A stretch of 64,000 nucleotides of DNA, from the NCBI RefSeq assembly GCF_015558785.1, contig NZ_JADMOP010000006.1, positions 39,677 through 103,676 on the forward strand. Reading direction: 5' to 3'. Positions within the stretch are counted from its first letter, which is position 1; each line of letters begins with the position of its first letter. The position numbers and the translations under genes were made by a program. The notes beneath the pieces were generated by a model that saw only the letters and a list, made by a program, of their open reading frames with translations, was not told the DNA's origin and made no database searches. Below, in pieces: positions 37,772-45,285 of the stretch. The DNA is from Collinsella aerofaciens (lineage in GTDB: Bacteria > Actinomycetota > Coriobacteriia > Coriobacteriales > Coriobacteriaceae).

Positions 37772-39597
37772 TCCAGGCTCCTCCCTCCGCGGAACGCGCC
37801 AAAGCCAAAGTGGTCGCAACGCAGGCAGCGGCTTGCCTCCTGGCGCGCCTCCTCCTCGGTAAGGCCCTGCTCGACCAGATTCCAATCGTGAATACGCTCG
37901 CCGGCCTCGCGCTCACCCAGCTCGCAGCGGCCGCACTCGTGCTTGCCCTTAAACTGCACGGTCGGCAGCTCCACGTCGAGCTTGATCTTGTGGTCGAAGC
38001 CCAGGTAGCGGTCGATATTTGCCGAAGCCACGCGGCCAGCGTTGATGGCACGGATGACGGTGGCGGGACCGGTCTGGCAGTCGCCGCCGCTAAAGAGGCC
38101 GTCGAAGTTGGGCACGGCACCGTCCGAATCGGTGACCACGCAGCCCCACTTGCAGGCAATGCCCACCTCCTCAAACGGTTTGGAATCGATGTCTTGGCCA
38201 ATGGCGACGAACACACGCTCGCAGGGGATGACGCGCTCGGGCGTGGCGGCGGCACGCGGAGCCGGACGACCGCGACGGGGCTCGCCGATAATCTGCGGCT
38301 GCACGCGCAGGCCGCTCACGCGACCGTCCTCGCCCGTCTCGATGGCGAGCGGGGCCGTCAGCTCCAGCACCTCACAGCCCTCGGCCTGGGCACCGGCAAT
38401 CTCGGCGTCCTGGGCCGTCATATCGCAGATGCGACGGCGGTAGACGATGCTTACCTTTTCGGCACCGCAGCGCACGGCGGAGCGTGCCACGTCCATGGCA
38501 ACGTTGCCGCCGCCGATGACGCACACGCGCTGGCCGCTCAGGTCGGGCAGCTCGTCATCGCCGATGGCGCGCAGCATCTTGACGGCCGATTCCACGCCGG
38601 GCGCCTCTTCACCCGGAAGGCCGAGCTTCTTGTCACTGTGGGCACCGATGGCCAGGTAGACGGCATCGAACTCGTCGCGCAGACGGGCGAGCTCCTCGCC
38701 GCTCACGGAGTGGTCGAGCTCCACGTCGATGCCGGCGCTCAAGATCCAGTCGATCTCGGCCTGCAGGCGCTCGCGCGGCAGACGATAGCTGGGGATGCCG
38801 TAGCGCAGCATGCCGCCCAAGTGGTGGCGCTGCTCAAAAATGGTCACCTTGTGGCCCATCACGGCCAGGTAGTAGGCACAGGAAAGGCCGGCCGGGCCGC
38901 CGCCGATCACGGCGACGCGCTTACCGGTGTTGTCCACTACATGTGGCTTGTGGTCGTTGAGGTCGCTATGCTCAACGGCAAAACGCTTGAGGGCGAGGAT
39001 GTTCATGGGGTCGTCGACCATGCCACGGCGGCAATGCATCTCGCAGGGATGCTCGCACACCAGGCCACAGACGAGCGGTAGCGGGTTGTTCTTGCGGATG
39101 ACCTTGACGGCGTCGGCATAACGGCCTGCCTCGACGAGCGAGATGTAACCAGGAATGTCGACGTGCGCCGGGCAGCCCGAGACACACGGGACGCGAGCCT
39201 CGCGGTCAAAGCCGCAGGAGTGCTCGCGGATGTGGTGCTCAAAATCGTCGCGGAAGCCGCGAATGGCCGTGAGTGCCATGGCGCCAGCTTCGTAGCCGAT
39301 GGCGCAGTCGCTCGAAAGGTAGATGGTGCGGGCCGTGCGCTCAATCAAGTTGAGCGTGGACTCGTCGGCGCGGCCCTCGAGCACATCGGCGAGCAGGTCG
39401 CTCAGCGCGCTCAGGCCCACGCGGCAGGGCGTGCACTTGCCGCAGCTCTGGGTGGAGCACAGGTTGACGAGCGCCGCCGTAAACTCGACGGGGCACGGGG
39501 CGAGTGAACTCACCGCCAGACGACGTCCGAGTGCATCGTGCAGGTCGTCCATGACGGCCTGAGCGTGGCTGCGTTCCATTACGTGCAGTCGAGCCAT
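37765..39597 (-). CDS. NuoF-type Fe-S / GltD-type FAD oxidoreductase fusion, hydrogenase partner
   Basis: The 610-residue protein begins with the C-terminal [4Fe-4S] module of NuoF (SCGKCTPCRVG and later SSDCAIG, residues ~45-100). A glutamate-synthase-small-subunit-like Fe-S domain follows (CVSGCPAHVDIPGYI; CEHPCEMHCRRG), then FAD and NAD(P) Rossmann motifs (AVIGGGPAGLSCAYYLA; VIGGGNVAMDVARSA). It lacks the NuoF FMN/NADH domain. It probably passes electrons between NAD(P)H and the hydrogenase encoded next, with which it overlaps by seven bases. ATG at 39597 with GAGGGG upstream. First gene of the operon. Confidence 0.88.
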   Translation of the reverse strand: MARLHVMERSHAQAVMDDLHDALGRRLAVSSLAPCPVEFTAALVNLCSTQSCGKCTPCRVGLSALSDLLADVLEGRADESTLNLIERTARTIYLSSDCAIGYEAGAMALTAIRGFRDDFEHHIREHSCGFDREARVPCVSGCPAHVDIPGYISLVEAGRYADAVKVIRKNNPLPLVCGLVCEHPCEMHCRRGMVDDPMNILALKRFAVEHSDLNDHKPHVVDNTGKRVAVIGGGPAGLSCAYYLAVMGHKVTIFEQRHHLGGMLRYGIPSYRLPRERLQAEIDWILSAGIDVELDHSVSGEELARLRDEFDAVYLAIGAHSDKKLGLPGEEAPGVESAVKMLRAIGDDELPDLSGQRVCVIGGGNVAMDVARSAVRCGAEKVSIVYRRRICDMTAQDAEIAGAQAEGCEVLELTAPLAIETGEDGRVSGLRVQPQIIGEPRRGRPAPRAAATPERVIPCERVFVAIGQDIDSKPFEEVGIACKWGCVVTDSDGAVPNFDGLFSGGDCQTGPATVIRAINAGRVASANIDRYLGFDHKIKLDVELPTVQFKGKHECGRCELGEREAGERIHDWNLVEQGLTEEEARQEASRCLRCDHFGFGAFRGGRSLEW

Positions 39598-39661
39598 AAG
39601 ATCCCCTCTCACATGGCAGCCCGGAGGCGAGGCCGGGCGAAATTGCTACACGCACAACACT

Positions 39662-39682
39662 GACCTAAAAAGTTGTTAGGTC
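39662..39682. promoter_or_regulatory. Palindrome upstream of the hydrogenase operon
   Basis: GACCTAA and TTAGGTC are perfect complements around a 7-base loop, 65-85 bases before the first start codon of the operon. It is a candidate operator. It does not match Rex or FNR consensus. Confidence 0.4.
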
Positions 39683-39826
39683 TCCACGCAGTTCGGCAGG
39701 CGGTATGAAATGTCACCATCAGCGGTGAAAATGAACATTATCGCAGATAAATGCCATATTTGATAAAACGCGTTACCAAATTGCAATATTCAATGTGAAA
39801 AAGAGCGCCTTACTATTTTTCCTTTT

Positions 39827-39926
39827 TGATCCGTTTTCCTCCGTCCCCTTCGGATCACATGATCCCTTGGGAACGGAGGAAAACGGATCGTTTTTGGTGC
39901 AAAAGGGCCAGGTTTGTTTGCACCAA
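39827..39926. repeat. 31-bp GATCC motif, inverted pair (copies 4a/4b), plus TTGGTGCAAA palindrome
   Basis: 39827-39857 and 39860-39890 are 31-bp copies in opposite orientation with two bases between them. Next to them, TTGGTGCAAA (from 39894) pairs with TTTGCACCAA (ending 39926) just after the EFR1 gene, possibly ending its transcript. The 340-bp gap holds no gene. Confidence 0.88.
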
Positions 39927-39937
39927 TCTCACTTGCG

Positions 39938-40699
39938 CTAGATGAAGAGCTCGCATTCCTTCCGCGCGACGCAAACCTTGCTCAGCATCTGGGAAACAGC
40001 GGATAGCTTGTTGGGATCAAGCTTACGAGCGCCTCGCGGACATACGGCAATGCAGCGCATGCAGGAGATGCACGCCTCGCCAGCTGCTCGTTTGGGGTCA
40101 CCCTTGTCGATAGCACAAACGGGGCACGCCGCGGCGCATGCACCGCAGGAGACACAATCCCCTGTTGCCTCGGGTGCCATGCGGTGACCTCCGGCTTGTT
40201 TATAAGGACGATTGCCGGGAATAGAGGGCTCGGATGTATCCTCAGCCAACAGCTTTTGCTGAATTTGCTGCGCAAACTCTGCGAGCTGCGCCGTATCCTG
40301 CGCATCCGGACGACCGGCAGCAAACTGTCGTGCAATGGAATGTTCTGCAATGGCTGCAACTGCCGCGATCACCCGGAATCCCGCATGCTTCGCAACGTCC
40401 TCCAGCTCTACGAGCGTGTCCTCAAACGCGCGGTTTCCGTATACGCAAACCAAAACAGCCCGAGCCCCGTTGCCGCGCACCATGCCCAACCGGTCAGCCA
40501 CCACAGCCGGGATTCTACCGGCATACGCCGGCACAGAGATTACGGCCACGTCGTCCTCGGTCATCGAGACAGCGCTGAAATCTAGCCCGCTAACGGTCAG
40601 ATCGACGGTAACGGTATTCTTGTCCAGTGCCCCGGCCACAAGGCCAGACACCTTCTGCGTTCCACCCGTCGGACTAAACACAATTTCGAATACGCTCAT
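39938..40699 (-). CDS. EFR1-type flavodoxin-ferredoxin fusion protein
   Basis: The 253-residue protein has an N-terminal flavodoxin domain (VFSPTGGTQKVSG, FMN phosphate loop near residue 7; VPAYAGRIP; VYGNRAFEDTL). Two [4Fe-4S] motifs follow at the C-terminus (CVSCGACAAACPVC and CISCMRCIAVCPRG). This is the architecture of EFR1 proteins, predicted low-potential electron carriers in anaerobes. ATG at 40699 with GGGAGG upstream. It lies upstream of, and on the same strand as, the hydrogenase operon but is separated by 340 bases. Confidence 0.93.
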   Translation of the reverse strand: MSVFEIVFSPTGGTQKVSGLVAGALDKNTVTVDLTVSGLDFSAVSMTEDDVAVISVPAYAGRIPAVVADRLGMVRGNGARAVLVCVYGNRAFEDTLVELEDVAKHAGFRVIAAVAAIAEHSIARQFAAGRPDAQDTAQLAEFAQQIQQKLLAEDTSEPSIPGNRPYKQAGGHRMAPEATGDCVSCGACAAACPVCAIDKGDPKRAAGEACISCMRCIAVCPRGARKLDPNKLSAVSQMLSKVCVARKECELFI

Positions 40700-40892
40700 C
40701 GAGGCACCCTCCCCTACGCCTGGCAACGCGTCAAGCCGCTTTCACATCCAGCCAGAGTATACGGCACGTGGGGTCCCCGTTTTGATGCACCAAGCACCCC
40801 AATGCACCCACCCTACGCTGTCTGCCTCTTCGTTTTGTATAAATTACGGTACAGATTGTATATATTTACGGGATACCGCCGTGTTCTCCCGA

Positions 40893-41143
40893 GGTACCCC
40901 ATCCTGGCCCGTGCAAAAAACGGAGTATTCTGCAACGTGACCGCGCCAGCAATACCCCGAGCGGGCAAACCTTTAGGGCGCTGCGTCATTTTGGGTTCCG
41001 ACATGGCGAGAATGACGCGCCCCTGCTCCGGAAAACGACGAAATCTGACTCAGAACGCTCGCTAGGGATATCCGAAAGCCACCGTTGGCGACGTCAAATC
41101 ATATGCAGACAACTCGAACTGCAGAATACTCCAAAAAATGCAC
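40893..41143. repeat. ~250-bp element with conserved ends, copy 2
   Basis: The left end is GGTACCCCA then GTGCAAAAAACGGAGTATTC (40911-40930). The right end is GAATACTCCAAAAAATGCAC (41124-41143), its inverted copy. Length matches copy 1 (27110-27362) within two bases, but the interior differs. The remaining part of the 620-bp gap before the DEAD-box gene shows only the terminator at 41252. Confidence 0.75.
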
Positions 41144-41251
41144 GGCGCACCCCATGGGACCCATTGCCGCATGGTAGGAAACAGGCCCACGGCATCCTCT
41201 AGATGCATTCCCGAGGAAATCACATTTGAACTAGCGATCGGATACGGCAAA

Positions 41252-41286
41252 CAAAAAGGGCCCCGAGCGTAGTTGCTCGGGGCCCT
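41252..41286 (-). terminator. Terminator after DEAD-box helicase gene
   Basis: Perfect stem GGGCCCCGAGC / GCTCGGGGCCC; on the minus strand it is followed by five T residues. Confidence 0.92.
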
Positions 41287-41319
41287 TGGTTCACCTCGCT
41301 CTAGCGGGCGATGCGTGTG

Positions 41320-43563
41320 TTATTTACGCTTGCCGCCGCCGTCGCCGGGGCGACGGGAGCTGCCGCCGCGCTTGCCGCCACGGCTGTTGCCGTAGCTGCC
41401 ACGGTTATCGCGACCGCCGGCGCGGCCGCCACGGGAACCGGCCTGGTTGCCGCCACGCCCACCACGATAGCCGCCGCGACGCTCCTCGCGGGTATCGTCG
41501 TAGTTGCGCCAGTCATCGCGACGATCGCGGCTGGCACGCGGGTCACGACGATCGCGCGACTCGTTAGAACGAGCGGCGCCGCCGCGGCCGCCATTGCCGC
41601 GAGCACCCTCGCGACGCTCGCCGCCGCGGCTACCGCGCTCTTCAAAGCGCTTGCCGCCACGGGACTCGCCACCGCGGGCACCGCGCTCACCACGGCCCTC
41701 GCCGCCACGGCGCTCATCGCGCCCGCCGCGCTCGCCGTCGCGACCGGAACGACGGCGGTCGCCCGCACCGCGCTTGCCACCGCGCGAACCGTGGCCCTCG
41801 TCCTCGCGCTCGACACGACGACGGCCACCGCGATCCTCGTCCTCGCGGCGGCGGCGATGCGCCTCGCCCTGGAACTGCTTGGCACGACGCTCGGCACGGT
41901 TGCCACGCGGGGCCTGCTCGACAGCACCGCCGCGCTCCTCGGCAGCCACCTCGCGGGCCACGCTCTCAACAGCCTCGTCCACGCGAGCCTGAACGCCCTC
42001 GCGCACGCGGGTCTTGCCGCCGCGCTTGGGACGGCTCGGACGCTCGCCGTCGCCGCGACGCTCGTCGCGACCGCGGTTGGAACGACCGGCCACATCGCCG
42101 TAGTCATCGCCGTTGCGCTTGCCGTCGCGACGCGCCTGCTCAAGCTTCTTCTTGCTCTTGGACTTGCCGCGCTTAGTCTTCTTCTTCACCTTAAAGGCGG
42201 CAGGATCGCGCTCGGGGTCAACGGCGGGCGGGTTGGGACCCACGTGCAGGTCGCCGGCTTCGTAAATATCGGCCGTCTTGTCCATGAGCTTCTCGATCTC
42301 GTAGAACTCGTCGACGTCCTGCTCGGTCACAAACGTGATGGCCCAGCCCAGCTCGCCAGCGCGGCCCGTACGGCCAATACGGTGGATGTAGTCGGTCGGC
42401 TCGGCCGGCACGTCAAAGTTCACGACGTAGCGCACGTCGCTGATGTCGATGCCGCGGGCGAGCACGTCGGTTGCCACCAGCACGTCGACGGTACCGTCGC
42501 GGAAGGCCGAAAGGGCACGCTCGCGCTGGGCCTGGCTGCGGTTGCCATGAATCGCGGCGGCCTTGATGCCCTTACGTTCCAGACGACGGCAGCAGCTGTC
42601 GGCGCGGTGCTTGGTGCGCATAAAGACGATAGTGCGCTCCGGGCCCTCCTTCTTGAGGAACTCGGGCAGCAGGTTGTTTTTGGCCTCGATGGACACCGGG
42701 AACACAAACTGATCGACGGTGTCGGCGGTCGACGTGGCAGGTGCGATCTCCACGCGAGCCGGGTCGCTCACCAGGTCGGTGATCTCGCCCACGGCCTCCT
42801 CGTCGAGGGTCGCCGAGAACAGCAGCGTCTGGCGCTCGGCCGGCGTCTCGCGCACAATGCGCCGGACGGCGGGCAAAAAGCCCATGTCGAGCATACGGTC
42901 GGCCTCGTCGAGCACCAGGACCTTAACCTCGTCCAGGTGGCAGGCGCCCTGCTCGATCAGATCGACCAGACGGCCCGGCGTTGCGACCAGGATGTCGCAG
43001 CCGTACTTAAGTGCCGCGGTCTGCGGCTTGTAGCTCACGCCGCCCACGACGGTCACGGCAACATGGCCGGTGACGTCGGCGATTTTGCTTGCGACCTCGT
43101 CGATTTGCTGGGCAAGCTCGCGCGTAGGGGTGATGACGAGCATCACGGGGCCTCGACCGTTGCCCTCGGGCTTTTTAGCACCGCGACGACGGTTGCGGCC
43201 GCCGCGCTCGCGCACGGGTTTGGGAGGAGCGATGTGCTCCAGATTGTTCATGGTCGGCAGCAAAAAGGCGGCTGTCTTGCCGGTACCGGTCTGGGCGGCG
43301 GCAAGCAGGTCACGGCCCTCGAGCACCACGGGGATGGAGCCGGCCTGAACGGGCGTGGGCGCCGTGTAGCCCAGGTTCTCGATAGCACGGAGCATCTCGT
43401 CGGAAAGCCCCAGCTCGTCAAAGGCGGGCAGGCTCTCGGTAGCGGACTCGACGGCCTGGGCAGCATTGGCCTCATCGGCGGCATCGAAGGCAGCCTGGGT
43501 CATAGCCTCGCGGGCCTCGTCCAGGATCTCGGCGTCCGTGACGTCAGATACAGAATTACGCAT
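41320..43563 (-). CDS. DEAD-box RNA helicase with long RGG-type tail
   Basis: The 747-residue RNA helicase has Walker A AAQTGTGKTAAFLLP near residue 88, DEAD box VLVLDEADRMLDMG near 218 and HRIGRTGRAGE near 396. A basic C-terminal tail of about 270 residues, dense in Arg, Gly, Glu and Asp, follows and ends in RGG-like repeats. It probably unwinds structured RNA in ribosome assembly or mRNA decay, like DeaD/RhlE. The ATG at 43563 has AAGGA upstream. Genes of this class are often cold-induced. Confidence 0.94.
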   Translation of the reverse strand: MRNSVSDVTDAEILDEAREAMTQAAFDAADEANAAQAVESATESLPAFDELGLSDEMLRAIENLGYTAPTPVQAGSIPVVLEGRDLLAAAQTGTGKTAAFLLPTMNNLEHIAPPKPVRERGGRNRRRGAKKPEGNGRGPVMLVITPTRELAQQIDEVASKIADVTGHVAVTVVGGVSYKPQTAALKYGCDILVATPGRLVDLIEQGACHLDEVKVLVLDEADRMLDMGFLPAVRRIVRETPAERQTLLFSATLDEEAVGEITDLVSDPARVEIAPATSTADTVDQFVFPVSIEAKNNLLPEFLKKEGPERTIVFMRTKHRADSCCRRLERKGIKAAAIHGNRSQAQRERALSAFRDGTVDVLVATDVLARGIDISDVRYVVNFDVPAEPTDYIHRIGRTGRAGELGWAITFVTEQDVDEFYEIEKLMDKTADIYEAGDLHVGPNPPAVDPERDPAAFKVKKKTKRGKSKSKKKLEQARRDGKRNGDDYGDVAGRSNRGRDERRGDGERPSRPKRGGKTRVREGVQARVDEAVESVAREVAAEERGGAVEQAPRGNRAERRAKQFQGEAHRRRREDEDRGGRRRVEREDEGHGSRGGKRGAGDRRRSGRDGERGGRDERRGGEGRGERGARGGESRGGKRFEERGSRGGERREGARGNGGRGGAARSNESRDRRDPRASRDRRDDWRNYDDTREERRGGYRGGRGGNQAGSRGGRAGGRDNRGSYGNSRGGKRGGSSRRPGDGGGKRK

Positions 43564-43833
43564 ATGTTGTTGTTCCTTATCTGCACGCGCTATGGGCACG
43601 GCATGCGGCCGCGCGGGCGTGCTTGGTAGTGCGCTAATACATACAAAAACGGGTGCGCACAGAGAGGACGTTGCTCAGCACGCTGGCGATCGCTTTGGCA
43701 GCCCTATCACGCGCCGTCCAGACGCAGCAGCTCTAAGCGATGGAGCAGATTCGCCGCCGGTTAGTATACCCGTGCTTCGCATGCCCCCACGTAAACCACA
43801 GATGACGAGGCGGACGAGGTGGGCCCGGCTGAT

Positions 43834-43973
43834 TGTCTCAATCTGTAACAGTTACAGGGCAAATCTTCCTCTACGTGTTACAGATCGAGACAAACGGTCG
43901 ACACGGTTCACAAACGTCTCAATCTGTAACAGTTACCGAGTAAAATCGGTCCTAATTGTTATAGATCAAGACA
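43834..43973. repeat. 59-bp palindrome array A (2 units)
   Basis: Unit A1 is 43834-43892 and A2 is 43915-43973. Each has 17-nt arms (TGTCTCAATCTGTAACA and complement) around a 25-nt centre, with a 22-nt linker between. A2's centre holds a further ACCGA/TCGGT stem. It occupies the 588-bp gap between the DEAD-box and FHA genes. Nothing else is recognisable in the gap. Confidence 0.97.
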
Positions 43974-44151
43974 GAGGGGGATTTCCGTCCAGTCCAAACC
44001 AAATCTCTCAGGCTTCCTGCAATTTCGAACATGTGGCCTATAATGTTGCTTTGGTTACGCTATATATTGCGCGGCCATTTAATACGTCGCCCACCGGGGG
44101 CCATTAATTCCTATCGCCATATTGGCTAGGAAGCAATCAAAGGAGGTATCC

Positions 44152-45114
44152 GTGGCAGCAGAGACGCCTTGCTCGGTCCTCTATAACGATATTCGCTCGT
44201 TCGGCGGTCTTAAACATCTCGAGATCGCCCGAATGCTTATCAATGGAAACTCTTATCTCGGCAGTACCCTGCTCGAGAAATGCTCTTCCAACCGCTCGTA
44301 TCTCACCCGTTACATCGTCCATCGCAAGCCTGACCAGTGCGCGCCCTCCATCTACAGCGACTTTACCGTCACCACGCTCAACCTTTCCTCGGCAATCTGC
44401 AGCAAGCTCGGCGGCGGCGAGTCCGCCTATCGGGCAATCGCCGAGCACTATCGCGGTCCGGCCGCCAACGAAATGATGTCGGCTCTCACCAGCTACAAGC
44501 TGGACAGCCGCCTATATGCAAATGCCCTCAATCGCATCGACAACTTTGACGGCAATGCCGTGCGCGAGAAAAGCACGCTTTACCTTATGCTCTTTGTGGC
44601 AACGGGGGCGCTCGCCGATCCCGTTCAGGGCGTGGCCACCGTCGAGCGCTTTTGCGACAGCAAGACGGGCGAGCACTTTGGCACCACCGAAACTACCGTC
44701 GGACGTGGCTTTATGAGCAGCCTGGAGCAGCCGCGCACCGTCGCCCCCAACCTCGGTCTGCTCAGAACCCATGCCGACAACTGCGCCGACATGCAAATCC
44801 ATCCCCTCACACGCGATCCGCACGGCACCGTGATTGGTTCTCTGCCCAAAACCTCGCCCAGCATCACCGATGTGGGCGCCGACGCATCGCGCGAGCATCT
44901 TCGCATTTGGCTTGAGGGTGAGCACTGGTACGCCCAGGGCCTTGGATCGACCAACGGCACGGTGCTCGAATCGGGCGCGCGCGACGGCGATATTGTGATT
45001 GAGCCGCCGCGCGACCAACGCGAGCCCGGCAAGATCTATCCCCCCGTGGAAATCGCCAACAGCGACAGACTTCATTTGGGTCTCTATACGACATTCCTTG
45101 TCATTGTGGACTAG
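44152..45114 (+). CDS. FHA-domain protein
   Basis: The 320-residue protein has a C-terminal forkhead-associated domain, about residues 220-320, with DASREHLRI and LGSTNGTVLESG; FHA domains bind phosphothreonine. The first 200 residues are helical and not recognised. The GTG at 44152 is chosen because AGGAGGT precedes it; a TTG further upstream has no such site. It lies directly before a receptor kinase gene on the same strand, so it may read the phosphorylation made by that kinase (inference). A terminator follows. Confidence 0.85.
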   Translation: MAAETPCSVLYNDIRSFGGLKHLEIARMLINGNSYLGSTLLEKCSSNRSYLTRYIVHRKPDQCAPSIYSDFTVTTLNLSSAICSKLGGGESAYRAIAEHYRGPAANEMMSALTSYKLDSRLYANALNRIDNFDGNAVREKSTLYLMLFVATGALADPVQGVATVERFCDSKTGEHFGTTETTVGRGFMSSLEQPRTVAPNLGLLRTHADNCADMQIHPLTRDPHGTVIGSLPKTSPSITDVGADASREHLRIWLEGEHWYAQGLGSTNGTVLESGARDGDIVIEPPRDQREPGKIYPPVEIANSDRLHLGLYTTFLVIVD

Positions 45115-45117
45115 CGC

Positions 45118-45153
45118 GGACGGCGATCGAAAGACGGTCGCCGTCCGTCTTTC
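45118..45153 (+). terminator. Terminator after FHA gene
   Basis: Stem GGACGGCGA / TCGCCGTCC with an 11-base loop, followed by GTCTTTCGTCTTC. Confidence 0.7.
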
Positions 45154-45192
45154 GTCTTCTACCTTCTGCGTCGTAAACGACAATGCACAGCG

Positions 45193-45253
45193 GTATACGT
45201 GGGCAGTGCGGCTATCATGGTACTTTACCGATATCCGCACTGCTCACGTATAC
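45193..45253. repeat. 61-bp palindrome before the kinase gene
   Basis: 19-nt arms GTATACGTGGGCAGTGCGG and CCGCACTGCTCACGTATAC differ from exact complements at one position and enclose 23 nt. It lies 33 bases before the kinase start, and is single-copy in this window. It could be an operator or another REPIN-like unit. Confidence 0.85.
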
Positions 45254-45285
45254 GTGCGGCAACCCATGCCAGACAAAGGAACGCC

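Noticed and set aside
41311..43629. 772-codon open frame opposite the DEAD-box helicase
   Set aside because: Antisense shadow of the RGG-rich helicase; Ala/Thr/Val low complexity, no family motif.
43834..43973. Palindromes as ordinary rho-independent terminators
   Set aside because: No T-run follows them, they occur in tandem arrays, and several lie upstream of genes or next to separate genuine terminators.
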